Shown piece after piece: positions 8,396 through 17,248 of a stretch of DNA of 64,000 nucleotides. The position numbers and the translations under genes were made by a program. Source of the DNA: a candidate division KSB3 bacterium (lineage in GTDB: Bacteria; Moduliflexota; Moduliflexia; Moduliflexales; Moduliflexaceae); the NCBI GenBank assembly GCA_002748425.1, contig PDSJ01000023.1:1-64000 (forward strand), written 5' to 3'. Within the stretch, counting starts at the first letter, position 1. Each line of letters begins with the position of its first letter. Below the pieces are notes generated by a model. The model ran no database searches, was not told the DNA's origin, and was given only the letters and a program-made list of their open reading frames with translations.

Positions 8396-9192
8396 ACCTT
8401 CTCTCCCTGTGTCTTTGTTTCAGCCGCGATCAGGACAACCGTGATGTTGTCCTGTCCGCCATTCTGATTCGCCTTTGCAATCAAGCGTCGGCAGGCATCA
8501 TCCAGACCTGGCGAGCCAAGGATAATGTCACGAATTTTGGCATCAGCCACTAAATCACTCAAACCGTCAGAGCACAACAAGAGCAGATCTCCTGCCTCCA
8601 GCGGACCGTACTCTCCGGTCTCAACATGAATTTTCGGCACCGCGCCGAGCGCCTGGGAAAGCACATTCGAATCTTCCTGCGCAGCTTCCTCGGTGGTTAA
8701 TTTTCCCTCCTCTATAAATTTATTCACAAGGGTATGATCTTTACTCAACTGCTGGATGCTGCGGGAACCTGAGCGGATGAGGTAGAGACGGCTGTCCCCG
8801 ACATGGCCGTAATACAGCATATTTCCCTTTAAGACAGCTGCCGTAAGGGTTGTTCCCATGCCGCGATAATGAGGATGTAGTTCCGCATATTCTTCAATGC
8901 GTCGATGCGCTTCCAGGAAGACGTTGCGTAAACGATCTTCTGGCGGAATAGCGACGTGCGGCAAGACATAATACATCCCAAAGGTATTGATGGCAATGCC
9001 GCTGGCCAGTTCGCCTCCTTCTTTTCCGCTGACACCATCAGCCACCGCATACACAGACCCCAGACCATCCAATACTTCCGGATCGATCTGCTTGTCCGAA
9101 CAGAGCCAGAAGCTGTCTTCATTGAGCGTTTTTCGTAAACCGGGATCGGTCCCACTCGATACGCGATAGATCATGAAATGTTCTGTACTCAT
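8392..9192 (-). CDS. PP2C-family Ser/Thr protein phosphatase
   Basis: 266 residues. The metal-binding aspartates of the PPM/PP2C fold are all visible: LNEDSFWL, YAVADGVSGKEGG, LLLCSDGLSD and GGQDNITVVLI. GMGTTLTAAVL is the usual core strand. The enzyme removes phosphate from Ser/Thr residues and very probably counteracts the kinase encoded immediately upstream (27-base gap). It is soluble and cytoplasmic. The four genes PEGA, TPR, PP2C and kinase read as one transcription unit. Confidence 0.92.
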   Translation of the reverse strand: MSTEHFMIYRVSSGTDPGLRKTLNEDSFWLCSDKQIDPEVLDGLGSVYAVADGVSGKEGGELASGIAINTFGMYYVLPHVAIPPEDRLRNVFLEAHRRIEEYAELHPHYRGMGTTLTAAVLKGNMLYYGHVGDSRLYLIRSGSRSIQQLSKDHTLVNKFIEEGKLTTEEAAQEDSNVLSQALGAVPKIHVETGEYGPLEAGDLLLLCSDGLSDLVADAKIRDIILGSPGLDDACRRLIAKANQNGGQDNITVVLIAAETKTQGEKV

Positions 9193-9219
9193 GCCCGATA
9201 CAGCCCTCCTCTGTGTAGG

Positions 9220-10626
9220 TTATGCAGAGCAAACATGTAGATTGTGCTGAATAATTCGACCCAAATCTGCCTGAGCGGTTGAAAGAGAATTATACAAATG
9301 GCAGGCCTCGCTTTTATGCTGAGTTTTATAGAGACAGGCCGCAATGTTTGCAGCAGCTTTCACAAGGTAGCTGCTTCTCTGGACATCTGAGCAGCCGTCA
9401 GAGTAGCGCTCCAGAAGATGGCGGGCTTTCAGAAAGCTCCGCTGGGCCGCGTCAAAAAGCTCCTGATGAAACTGTACAAGTCCCCGAAGCAGACATGTCT
9501 CGATATACAGGGGAACATGAGCCAGCAGATGCTGTTCCATTTTCTTGGCAAAGCTGATATCGTTACTTGTACTTTCAAGCTGAATTTCGTCGAAATGTTT
9601 TTCAAGATACTTAATCCATAATACGGTATTCTGAAAGTCGTTACGCTGAAAACAGGCTTTCCCTTTGTTCAGCATAAAAGGTAAAAATCTGGCTAAGAAC
9701 GCCTCGATCGTCGGCCGTTGCTGCGGATAGACAGATAAGGTCAATCCTGCTGCGGCGCATAGATCCTCCGGCAGATCATAACTGATAAGAAAGCGCTCGA
9801 AATTTTTCACATTCTGCTTCACCTGATCCACGGCATCGTCATATTCCTGTTTCATGCCCGTCATGCCCAGTGGATTGGTATAGTAGTCGTAGATATACTC
9901 TTTTAACAGATTCGACTGCTCGATGTTTTCAAAAAAAGACTGCCCCAGCAATAATTCGTAAAAGAGCGCTCCGATCGAAAAAATATCGGCACTCTCAAAG
10001 CTTCCCATTTTTTGCTTACGGAGCTCGCGAAAGCGTTTCATGCGAAGGTGGGTGGGCGACACTTCCGGCGGTGAATACATTTCGCCACCAAAAATAATCG
10101 TACCAGAGCGTCGTTCAGCTTCGCGCATGCCCCCAAGATCGAGTAAAATCACGTCGCCGCCATGCATTTTAATGTTATCCGGGAAGATATCCTGATGATA
10201 TCTTCCGCGTTGGTGGATGCTGTAAATCACAGAACACAATTGGAAGATAATCAGGATCGCCTCATCTCTCGCAACATCCAGTTCGATCCGGTATTTACTC
10301 GATCCAAGGCGTTCACCGTGAACATATTCCATCACCAGGAACCAGTAGGGATCATCACGCTCGAACTGATACTGTTTATCTGCGAGATGCACGATACCTG
10401 AACGGTTACGATACAATTCCAGTGCCTGATTTTCTTCATTCCACAGCTTCATCTGCAGCTCTTTACTCAGATTCGGCTTGATGACCTTGATACAGACCTC
10501 CCTGTTCTGCCGCTCAGTATCGACAGCTTTATATAAGCGTCCGAAGCCGCCTTCTTCATGGGTCATCTCAGAAATGTGATCGTAACGTTTACCAGTTTTT
10601 TCTCGGATATAATTAAGAATTTTCAT
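9220..10626 (-). CDS. Ser/Thr protein kinase with C-terminal helical repeat region
   Basis: 468 residues. Kinase motifs: glycine loop EEGGFGRLYKA (24-34), ATP lysine K47 in VCIKVIK, catalytic loop YHQDIFPDN (D146, N151), metal motif DLG (D163) and the APE-like YSPPE (184-188). The loop is HQD rather than HRD and the metal motif DLG rather than DFG, so this is a non-RD kinase that may not need activation-loop phosphorylation. After about residue 310 a helical TPR-like region follows instead of the membrane helix and PASTA domains of PknB. There is no membrane helix; anchoring may come through the downstream TPR and PEGA proteins. Confidence 0.88.
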   Translation of the reverse strand: MKILNYIREKTGKRYDHISEMTHEEGGFGRLYKAVDTERQNREVCIKVIKPNLSKELQMKLWNEENQALELYRNRSGIVHLADKQYQFERDDPYWFLVMEYVHGERLGSSKYRIELDVARDEAILIIFQLCSVIYSIHQRGRYHQDIFPDNIKMHGGDVILLDLGGMREAERRSGTIIFGGEMYSPPEVSPTHLRMKRFRELRKQKMGSFESADIFSIGALFYELLLGQSFFENIEQSNLLKEYIYDYYTNPLGMTGMKQEYDDAVDQVKQNVKNFERFLISYDLPEDLCAAAGLTLSVYPQQRPTIEAFLARFLPFMLNKGKACFQRNDFQNTVLWIKYLEKHFDEIQLESTSNDISFAKKMEQHLLAHVPLYIETCLLRGLVQFHQELFDAAQRSFLKARHLLERYSDGCSDVQRSSYLVKAAANIAACLYKTQHKSEACHLYNSLSTAQADLGRIIQHNLHVCSA

Positions 10627-10646
10627 AATATGCTCTTCTACAGACG

Positions 10647-10698
10647 TCGTGATTCACGATGACATTGAGATCTTACATCATTACGACGTATAACGTCG
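10647..10698. promoter_or_regulatory. Two short palindromes upstream of the kinase operon
   Basis: TCGTGA-T-TCACGA (10647-10659) and CGACGT-ATA-ACGTCG (10684-10698) are both perfect inverted repeats. They lie 20 to 70 bases before the kinase start codon, in the divergent region shared with the zinc-ribbon TPR gene. They look like operator sites or a structured leader. No matching regulator gene is identified. Confidence 0.5.
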
Positions 10699-10806
10699 CA
10701 CAGCAGCCACGAGCTTGTCAACTTCAAAGCGCCGGGAAAATAAAGTTTATTGGTCGCTGACACGATTTCTCGTATTTTCAGACCAGGAACCAAGGTGAGT
10801 TTTCTC

Positions 10807-10835
10807 TTGACAAAGCGTGTCAATTCATCTAATGT
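10807..10835 (+). promoter_or_regulatory. Sigma-70-type promoter for the zinc-ribbon TPR gene
   Basis: TTGACA (10807-10812) is followed after 17 bases by TAATGT (10830-10835), 62 bases before the ATG at 10898. A good housekeeping match. TTGTCA immediately overlapping on the other strand gives the site local dyad character. Confidence 0.6.
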
Positions 10836-10897
10836 AACATATACATCTGTGTGAATTCTCTCAACGTATCAGCCCATGCAGGAGAAGAAAAAAGCCT

Positions 10898-11791
10898 ATG
10901 CGCATCCAGTGTCCAGGGTGTGGGATTGGTGGAAAGATCCCCGCCGAAAAAATTCCGGCAGAAGGTCGAAAGATTGTTTGCCCGAAATGTAAGCATCCAT
11001 TCTTCGTTCGTAGAGAAAAGGCCGCCGCCGTCGCGCAGCAGGGAGCAAATCTGTCGGCGTATTACGATGAAGGCGTCAAGCTCTTAAAAGCCAGACAGTT
11101 TGATGTCGCGATTGAAAAGTTGAATGCGGTGATACGCGAAAATCCCGACTATGCCCACGCCTATCGGTATCTCGGATTGGCGTATGGGCAGAAACAGTTA
11201 TGGGATGAGGCGATTCAGACGCTTCAAAAGGCAGTGACGTATCAAGAAAACGATCTTCTTTCGCTTAAAAATCTGGGGGTTGCGTTTCTGCACAAAGAGC
11301 GCTTTTCCGAGGCGGAAGAGGTTTTTAAAAGAGTCTTACGCGAGAACCCCGACGATACACGGGTCACTGCTCAGCTGGAGATGGCGCTTCGCAAAGGTCA
11401 ACAGGCTGGCGCCGAACGGGAGAATGGGCGTTCTCCTGATCTTCCCACTGCTGCGGACACAATAGATTCACAACGCAAGAGCGCAGAACCACTCCAGGAA
11501 AATCCGGTCCTGGCCTTTCTTGATCAGGGGGCGGACTATCTTGAAGCGGCTCAATACGGGAAGGCTCTTGAAAGTTTTGAAGAGGCTGTCCGTCTGGCTC
11601 CTGACAGCCCAGACGGACATTTCGGCCTGGGGATGACCCATGAGAAAAAACAGGAATGGAAGAAAGCAATCGCCGCTTACCAGAAGGCCCTCGAGTTAAA
11701 TCCAAAGGATTTCCTGACGCAGGAAACCTTGCGTTATCTGAAAAAACGCAGGAAAAAGCGCTTCGGACTCCTTCCCAGGATGAAAGCATAA
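10898..11791 (+). CDS. MJ0042-type zinc-ribbon and TPR protein
   Basis: 297 residues. Residues 1-40 are a small zinc ribbon with two Cys-x-x-Cys knuckles (IQCPGCGIGGKIP and VCPKCKHPF), the MJ0042 or zinc_ribbon_5 type common in deltaproteobacteria. Two blocks of TPR units follow, around 55-160 and 205-285, separated by a polar linker. No membrane helix is present. It is divergent from the kinase operon and shares its intergenic region, so a role in the same signalling pathway is plausible but not shown. Confidence 0.82.
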   Translation: MRIQCPGCGIGGKIPAEKIPAEGRKIVCPKCKHPFFVRREKAAAVAQQGANLSAYYDEGVKLLKARQFDVAIEKLNAVIRENPDYAHAYRYLGLAYGQKQLWDEAIQTLQKAVTYQENDLLSLKNLGVAFLHKERFSEAEEVFKRVLRENPDDTRVTAQLEMALRKGQQAGAERENGRSPDLPTAADTIDSQRKSAEPLQENPVLAFLDQGADYLEAAQYGKALESFEEAVRLAPDSPDGHFGLGMTHEKKQEWKKAIAAYQKALELNPKDFLTQETLRYLKKRRKKRFGLLPRMKA

Positions 11792-11847
11792 ACGTCGAAA
11801 CTCTGCTCTGAGCCATAAACCGCCACAGGCGGCGGCCTGCACGGGAA

Positions 11848-12486
11848 TTATCGCTTGTCAGACTCTGCGTCTTGTCGCCTGACTCCTGAAGCAGCAAGTT
11901 CTCCGAGAAGCTGCTCGTAAGAGTGGTAGCAAATCGCGTTGATTCCAAGCTGACGGCTGCGCGCGGCATATTCCGGAATATCATCGATGTACACGCAGTG
12001 CTCTGCTTTCTCCTGGGCCCGTTTGAGCGCCTGTTGATAGATAGCTTCTGCCGGTTTCATGCAGCCGCACTCAAAAGAAAGCACCCGCAGATCTTCTTCG
12101 ACCTGGCTGAAAAATGGAAAATGTTCGCATAACCAGGTCCAGTGAATTTCACCGATATTCGAAAGCAATCCAACCCTGTAGTGTTTCTGCAAGTCTTTTG
12201 CAAGCTGAAAAACAGGGCCTTGCGCACAGAAGATCTCAGCCCAAAGACGGGTAAAATGCTCGTAAGACAAGCAAGGCAGAAGCTTTCCCTGGCGCTGGAC
12301 TTGACAAAAAAACTCATGCGGAGGCAGCTCACCGCTTTCATGCCGGTTCATTAAACCCGAATCGTGAATGTTTGCCTGCAGCTCCTCAGACGATAATGTC
12401 GAAAAAGGCTGTAAATGCTGCCAGATACGTTGATGATCAAACGTACAGAGAACATTGCCGATATCAAAAAAAATTGTCGAGATCAT
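11848..12486 (-). CDS. HAD-superfamily phosphatase, YihX-like
   Basis: 212 residues. All four HAD motifs are visible: FFDIGNVL (nucleophile Asp; the Asn in this motif is also seen in the glucose-1-phosphatase YihX), LLSNIGEIHW, KPAEAIYQQAL and VYIDDIPEY. The cap between motifs 1 and 2 is helical (subfamily IA). Likely a small-molecule phosphatase. Its start codon overlaps the stop of the upstream receiver/kinase gene by four bases, so translation is coupled. The true substrate cannot be read from sequence. Confidence 0.82.
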   Translation of the reverse strand: MISTIFFDIGNVLCTFDHQRIWQHLQPFSTLSSEELQANIHDSGLMNRHESGELPPHEFFCQVQRQGKLLPCLSYEHFTRLWAEIFCAQGPVFQLAKDLQKHYRVGLLSNIGEIHWTWLCEHFPFFSQVEEDLRVLSFECGCMKPAEAIYQQALKRAQEKAEHCVYIDDIPEYAARSRQLGINAICYHSYEQLLGELAASGVRRQDAESDKR

Positions 12487-13697
12487 GAACTGCTGACCGT
12501 ATTGTCGGCTGTGTCTCCGCTGTCCAGCGGAAGCCTGATGGTGAAGGTGCTTCCTTTTCCTTCTTCGCTCTGGCAGGAGATGCTGCCGCTGTGCCCTTTA
12601 ATAATTCGTTTGCAAATTTCCAATCCCAAGCCGGTGCCGCGTTCCCCCTTGGTCGTGAAAAACGGTTCCCAAATCGACTCAAGCTGATTGGAGGGGATGC
12701 CGCAGCCATCATCACTGACATCAATAATGACGTATTCCGCATTTTTTGTCACAACGATGGTAATCGTTCCATCCTCTGTCGTCGCTTGTATGGCATTACG
12801 CAACATATTCAGCAAGACTTGAATAATTTTGTTGCGATTTAGGACAAGAAAAGGTTCGACCTGATACTCGGTTATGAATTTGCGTCTTTTAGCATCCTGA
12901 TCATAGGCGATAATCGTCAAGGCCGATTCAATGACTTCCGTCAGTAAATAGGAATCTTTCTGATAGGGCTGAGTCTGTTTACGGGCGAATCGGCGAATTT
13001 CATCGACAACACTCAGAATCCGTACGCGGGCGTCAAGGACGTTTTGCACATATTCGTTGACCTTTTGATTGTCAGGTACCGCCATTTTGATCACTTCCGC
13101 GTAACCCAACACGGTCAACTGATTGCGTATTTCATGAACGATTCCTGTGGCCATCTTTCCGACCACAGCAAGTTTTTCAGTCTCAATAAGCTGTTCTTGA
13201 GTCTCCACGAGCTGTTTATAGGCGACTTGCAACTCCTGGAATAAGCGTTTATTTTCTCGCTCCAGCTCTAATCTGTCAAGCAGGTCCCGGACAGCAAGAA
13301 TGAATTCGTCGTCGTCCCAGGGTTTTACCAAATAACGACTCAAGCCCGCATTGTTGATTGCATGAATCGCCGAATCCAGACCAGCCTGGCCAGTAAGCAT
13401 GATCTTGATCGTATCCGGATATTGCACATGCAGCCGTTCCAGCAGTTCATCGCCTTTCATGCCAGGCATCACCTGATCGGAGATGACCATGTCCACCACA
13501 TGCCCTTCTTCATACAGTCTTTCGATCAACTCAATGGCTTCCAGAGCGCTTTCTGCGCCTTCGACATCATACTCTTCCCCGAAGGCTGCATCCAGCTGTT
13601 GCGTCAATCCTTCCAACAAGGCACGATCATCATCGACACAGACAATCACTTTTCGCGTTGTTTCACACGTTGCTTGCTTGTGTTCACTGTCCGGCAT
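12483..13697 (-). CDS. Fused receiver domain and histidine kinase
   Basis: 404 residues from the ATG at 13697, which has a GGGGA ribosome site; a TTG 12 bases upstream is also possible. Residues about 15-135 are a receiver domain (VDDD acidic pocket, phosphoacceptor Asp in MVISDQVMPG, Lys in YLVKPW). A coiled coil follows, then a dimerisation helix with the phosphorylated His in IVHEIRNQL and a C-terminal ATPase (DVSDDGCGIP, GTGLGLEICKRII). It is soluble and has no membrane helix. In this order (receiver first) the receiver usually controls the kinase. The output partner is not encoded next to it. Confidence 0.9.
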   Translation of the reverse strand: MPDSEHKQATCETTRKVIVCVDDDRALLEGLTQQLDAAFGEEYDVEGAESALEAIELIERLYEEGHVVDMVISDQVMPGMKGDELLERLHVQYPDTIKIMLTGQAGLDSAIHAINNAGLSRYLVKPWDDDEFILAVRDLLDRLELERENKRLFQELQVAYKQLVETQEQLIETEKLAVVGKMATGIVHEIRNQLTVLGYAEVIKMAVPDNQKVNEYVQNVLDARVRILSVVDEIRRFARKQTQPYQKDSYLLTEVIESALTIIAYDQDAKRRKFITEYQVEPFLVLNRNKIIQVLLNMLRNAIQATTEDGTITIVVTKNAEYVIIDVSDDGCGIPSNQLESIWEPFFTTKGERGTGLGLEICKRIIKGHSGSISCQSEEGKGSTFTIRLPLDSGDTADNTVSSS

Positions 13698-13765
13698 GTC
13701 GTTCCCCAAATTTCAGCAGTTATCCGAGAGTTCTCTGCTTGTGCGGAATTTACAACTGAGCCACA

Positions 13766-14368
13766 TTATAATTCTCTTCGTCCTTCAAGCGCCCGGGTCA
13801 TCGTAATTTCATCGGCATATTCCAAATCACTTCCAACAGGTATCCCATGCGCAATCCGTGAAATCTTCACCCCGATGGGCTTGAGCAATTTGGCCAGATA
13901 CATAGCTGTGGCCTCGCCTTCGACATTCGGATTCGTTGCAATGATGATCTCCTCGCAGGGGTCTTGTTGCAGGCGATGCAGGAGTTCCTGAATATGAATA
14001 TCCTCCGGGCCGATGCCCTCTAAAGGCGATAAAGCTCCCATGAGCACATGGTAGAGGCCGAAATATTCCCTGGTTCGTTCAATCGCATACAAATCGTGCG
14101 GTTCTTCCACGACGCAGATGAGCCGGCGTTGACGGCGATCGTCATTACAAATCATACAAGGGTCTTGTTCGGTGATATTTCCGCACACAGAACAGTATCC
14201 GACATGTTCCTTGACATCGAGCAAGGCTGTCGCCAGGGCCTTCACATCGCTGTCCGCAGCTTTCAAGAGAAAAAAGGTCAGGCGCTGGGCACTTTTCTCC
14301 CCGATTCCCGGAAGCTTCGTGAGTTCGTTAATAAGTCTGGCAACTGATTCTGTGTACTGCTGTAACAT
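13766..14368 (-). CDS. recR: Recombination protein RecR
   Basis: 200 residues, the standard length. N-terminal helix-hairpin-helix [12 protein letters not shown], a four-cysteine zinc finger ([16 protein letters not shown]), and a Toprim domain with [11 protein letters not shown] and [12 protein letters not shown]. RecR acts with RecO and RecF to load RecA at gaps. The order dnaX-ybaB-recR is conserved in many bacteria and is kept here. Confidence 0.97.
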   Translation of the reverse strand: MLQQYTESVARLINELTKLPGIGEKSAQRLTFFLLKAADSDVKALATALLDVKEHVGYCSVCGNITEQDPCMICNDDRRQRRLICVVEEPHDLYAIERTREYFGLYHVLMGALSPLEGIGPEDIHIQELLHRLQQDPCEEIIIATNPNVEGEATAMYLAKLLKPIGVKISRIAHGIPVGSDLEYADEITMTRALEGRREL

Positions 14369-14491
14369 ACACGCTCTTCTCTTTTACCGAGACCAATAAT
14401 TTCTACAGCACGATTCTGGGTTTCACCCGTCAACAGAATAGAGAAAAGGAAAAGTGACACATCAGCTGATTGTCGTGACGATAGGAAAAAA

Positions 14492-14845
14492 CTATGTCGT
14501 CAGACCTGGAATGTTCGGAAGATTTAACCCGCCGGTCAATGCTGAAATTTTTTCACTTCGCAGACTCTGGCTCGCCTCCAGGGCCTGATTCGTTGCTGCA
14601 ACGATTAAATCCTGCAGCATCTCGTGTTCATCGGTATTGATCAATTCTGCTTCGATACGGACTTCCTGGATCTGTTGTTTTCCGTTTGCAATAACAGTCA
14701 CCATACCGCCGCCGGCCTGCCCTTCAACGCTTATACCGATGAGTTCTTCTTCAATTTCAGCAAGCTTTGTCTGCATCTCCTGAACTTGCTTCATTAAATT
14801 TCCCATTCCAGCCAGATTGCCTAAATTCCCCAAACTTTTTAACAC
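14492..14845 (-). CDS. ybaB: Nucleoid-associated protein YbaB/EbfC
   Basis: 117 residues with the typical N-terminal helix GNLMKQVQEMQTKLAEIEEEL, the strand pair GISVEGQAGGGMVTVIANGKQ and the second helix DLIVAATNQALEAS. Members bind DNA as dimers. Lies between dnaX and recR as usual. A promoter-like sequence just upstream suggests it can be transcribed apart from dnaX. Confidence 0.94.
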   Translation of the reverse strand: MLKSLGNLGNLAGMGNLMKQVQEMQTKLAEIEEELIGISVEGQAGGGMVTVIANGKQQIQEVRIEAELINTDEHEMLQDLIVAATNQALEASQSLRSEKISALTGGLNLPNIPGLTT

Positions 14846-14943
14846 ACAAATTTCCTCCCGGCATTAAGGGCGATAAACCCGCTTATCAACATATACCGTC
14901 ACACTTTGTCAGACTTGAGAGAATGACATGATTACATATATAA

Positions 14944-14971
14944 AAAATATAAAGAAATCCGTACTTGTCAA
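14944..14971 (-). promoter_or_regulatory. Promoter-like site before ybaB-recR
   Basis: Read on the minus strand, TTGACA (14971-14966) is followed after 16 bases by TATTTT (14949-14944) in a strikingly AT-rich stretch between dnaX and ybaB. The start codon of ybaB is about 100 bases further on. Confidence 0.45.
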
Positions 14972-14990
14972 GTTTATTCTTACAGACAGC

Positions 14991-16298
14991 TTATGAAAGG
15001 ACGTGGCCCTCAAATATTTCACAGGCTGTTTCAGCCAGTTCTTCTAAGCTCATACTGGGGATCGTCGTCCTGAAATGTGGCTCAACCGTTGTTTCATCGC
15101 ACACAGACAGCTCTTGAGGAAGGCAGTGCTCGAAAACAGAAAATTGTTCTCCAAGGCGTTGAACCTGCTGCCAGACATCGTCAAAGCTCTCAAGACTGTT
15201 TATTCGGCAGGCCTGCAACAAGGCCATTTCCATACTGAAGCGGGAGGAAGCACTGCGTTTGATGTCTGCTTCTGCATGGAGGAGATACTTGAAAATGGTC
15301 CGAAGCTCCTGCAAGGAATGCGAGTCGCTTTGTCTCCGCATGACCTCCAGTCCCATTGTTGCATTGTCCAGCAGCCGCTCTGCTTTGGGTGAGATTTTCA
15401 GCACGAGCAAATTACGGATGTACTCGAGAATGTCTTTGTAAAATTGTTCCAGATCGTGTCCCTGCCGTACCAGCGAATGGATAACATGAAGAATCGTTTC
15501 CGGATCGTCAGCGAGGATTGCAGCTGTCAGTTCCTGAATGCTTTCGCTGCTCACCACTCCCAGAATTTCAGAGACTTTTTCAGGAGAGACCTCTGTGCCA
15601 CAATACGAGATAACCTGTTCCAGAAGGCTTTGGGCGTCCCGCATACTTCCCTCCGAACGTTTTGCGATGTAAAGCAGGCTTTGATCGTCAATTTGAATGC
15701 CCTCGCTCTCGGCGATCTTGTGCAAAGCCAGACTCATGTCATGCAGGCCGATTCTGCGAAAGCTGAAGCGCTGGCAGCGCGAGCTAATCGTGATCGGCAC
15801 TTTATGATCGTCAGTCGTTGCAAGGACGAAAACGACGTGTTTCGGGGGTTCTTCAAGGGTTTTTAATAAGGCATTGAACGCCTCTCTGGTGAGCATATGG
15901 ACTTCATCGATAATATAGACTTTGTAGCGAAGTGTTGCCGGTGCGAACTTGATATTTTCACGCAGTTCACGAATATGTTCGATCTTACGATTCGAGGCAC
16001 CGTCAATCTCCATGACATCCGCTGCGTTCCCGTTTTTTATCGAAAGACAAGCATCACATCGATTGCAGGGGTCAGCGGTCGGGGCTTCGCTTTGCCGGCA
16101 GTTGAGAGCTTTCGCAAGAATACGTGCCGCGCTGGTTTTTCCGATACCGCGAATCCCGCGAAAAAGGAAGGCCTGAGCAATTCGGCCGCTTTGGATTTCG
16201 TTTTTGAGGGTTTCGGTGATGTGCTCCTGGCCGATAAGGTCATCGAAGCTTTGAGGCCGCCACTTCCTCGCAATCACCTCATAGTGCTCTTGCTGCAT
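14991..16298 (-). CDS. dnaX: DNA polymerase III clamp-loader subunit gamma/tau
   Basis: 435 residues. Walker A GIRGIGKTS near residue 45, the zinc-binding cluster around NCRQSEAPTADPCNRCDAC, Walker B IIDEVHML, the sensor/arginine-finger SRC motif (SSRCQRFSF), and the domain III helices. DnaX loads the sliding clamp. At 435 residues it is closer to a gamma-length form; the long C-terminal part that binds the polymerase and helicase in E. coli tau is absent or much reduced. No slippery A-run with a frameshift signal was noticed. Confidence 0.95.
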   Translation of the reverse strand: MQQEHYEVIARKWRPQSFDDLIGQEHITETLKNEIQSGRIAQAFLFRGIRGIGKTSAARILAKALNCRQSEAPTADPCNRCDACLSIKNGNAADVMEIDGASNRKIEHIRELRENIKFAPATLRYKVYIIDEVHMLTREAFNALLKTLEEPPKHVVFVLATTDDHKVPITISSRCQRFSFRRIGLHDMSLALHKIAESEGIQIDDQSLLYIAKRSEGSMRDAQSLLEQVISYCGTEVSPEKVSEILGVVSSESIQELTAAILADDPETILHVIHSLVRQGHDLEQFYKDILEYIRNLLVLKISPKAERLLDNATMGLEVMRRQSDSHSLQELRTIFKYLLHAEADIKRSASSRFSMEMALLQACRINSLESFDDVWQQVQRLGEQFSVFEHCLPQELSVCDETTVEPHFRTTIPSMSLEELAETACEIFEGHVLS

Positions 16299-16365
16299 AA
16301 GAGATCACGGTTCTTAAACTAGAGCTGAAACCGGTCATGATGAAAGATTCGGAAGTCTAAAAAGA

Positions 16366-16498
16366 GCAAGCAGTCAATTCCCCTCAGGCGCCCCTGCAAC
16401 ACCCGAAAGACATTCCTTAGGGCTGCTCCGGTCAAGGCCTGACCCGGTTCAGAAGTTTTCGTCGCGCAGGACCCGAGGATCAACATCAACTGCTTGCC
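16366..16498 (-). ncRNA. ffs: Signal recognition particle RNA (bacterial 4.5S type)
   Basis: The minus strand shows the SRP domain IV signature: GGGTCAGGCC, then ACCGGAGCAGCC, the asymmetric loop and Ffh-binding core. The ends pair: GCAAGCAGT (5') with ACTGCTTGC (3'), with further stem pairing of CCTCGGG and the GC-rich 3' side. The 3' stem is followed by TTTTT, so the closing helix also serves as a terminator. About 130 bases, a little longer than the E. coli RNA. It lies between tRNA-Ser(GGA) and dnaX on the same strand. Confidence 0.9.
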
Positions 16499-16518
16499 GT
16501 ATAAAAGTCACTGAAGAG

Positions 16519-16603
16519 CGGAGAGGGTGGGATTCGAACCCACGGGACGTTTCCGCCCACGCGATTTCCAGTCGCGCCGATTCGGCCGCTCTCGCACCTC
16601 TCC
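16519..16603 (-). tRNA. tRNA-Ser(GGA)
   Basis: 85-base class II tRNA. Acceptor stem GGAGAGG/CCTCTCC with discriminator G, the serine identity base. Anticodon loop CTGGAAA with anticodon GGA, long variable arm, and T-loop GTTCGAATC. The CCA end is not encoded. Reads UCC and UCU. Confidence 0.97.
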
Positions 16604-16697
16604 GAACATGTAAAAACACACGTACCTAAGTGAAGAGCTGAAAATTCACCGTACGACTCTGTTTTCAGAGTAATTATACGTCTCCTGTTGTCAGGAA

Positions 16698-16788
16698 CGG
16701 AGAGGGTGGGATTCGAACCCACGTGACAGCTTTTGGCCGCCTACCCGATTTCGAGTCGGGCCCGTTATGACCACTTCGGTACCTCTCC
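16698..16788 (-). tRNA. tRNA-Ser(CGA), overlapping the 3' end of tadA
   Basis: 91-base class II tRNA with acceptor stem GGAGAGG/CCTCTCC, discriminator G, anticodon CGA in CTCGAAA, long variable arm and GTTCGAATC T-loop. Reads UCG. Its first 24 bases (16765-16788) are also the last seven sense codons and the stop codon of tadA, on the same strand. CCA is not encoded. Confidence 0.97.
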
Positions 16789-17217
16789 GGTTCGTAGTTG
16801 TCGAAAGAATGACTGCATGATGTGACGGCATTCAGCACTGAGCACGCCGGACACAACCTCGATGTGATGATTAAGTCGTGAATCTTCGACAAGGGAATAT
16901 AAAGAACGAACTGCGCCGGCCTTGGGATTGTCGACACCATACACCACGCGGCGTATACGGGCTAAAAGCATCGCCCCGGCACACATCGAACACGGCTCAA
17001 CTGTTACATACATTGTCGCGTCTGCCAGCCGTTCGTAATGCATCTCTCGACAAGCGTCGCGGATCACCAGTGTTTCCGCGTGTGCAAGAGGATCGTGACG
17101 TTGTTCGATGCGATTATGATTCGAAGAAAGAATCCGCTCGTCAACAACGATGACCGCTCCAACCGGCACCTCACCTTCAGTATACGCAATGCGTGCTTCA
17201 TGCAGCGCGGCCTGCAT
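16765..17217 (-). CDS. tadA: tRNA-specific adenosine deaminase
   Basis: About 150 residues. The zinc and proton-shuttle motif is HAE in PLAHAETLVI and PCSMCAGAM supplies the two zinc cysteines; GEVPVGAVIV is typical of TadA. The enzyme converts A34 to inosine; in E. coli its substrate is tRNA-Arg(ACG), and that tRNA gene lies 31 bases upstream here. The frame remains open through the tRNA, so the ATG at 17217 was chosen as the first plausible start (GTG at 17238 is an alternative). Neither has a Shine-Dalgarno sequence, and eight T residues follow the tRNA CCA. The last seven codons (GEVPKWS) and the stop lie within tRNA-Ser(CGA), so RNase P cleavage would cut off the stop codon. Confidence 0.93.
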   Translation of the reverse strand: MQAALHEARIAYTEGEVPVGAVIVVDERILSSNHNRIEQRHDPLAHAETLVIRDACREMHYERLADATMYVTVEPCSMCAGAMLLARIRRVVYGVDNPKAGAVRSLYSLVEDSRLNHHIEVVSGVLSAECRHIMQSFFRQLRTGEVPKWS

Positions 17218-17248
17218 AAATTCTTGATGCAAGGGCACACAAAAAAAA

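Noticed and set aside
16486..16940. Open frames across tRNA-Ser(GGA) and tRNA-Ser(CGA)
   Set aside because: They translate tRNA genes and tadA in the wrong frame.
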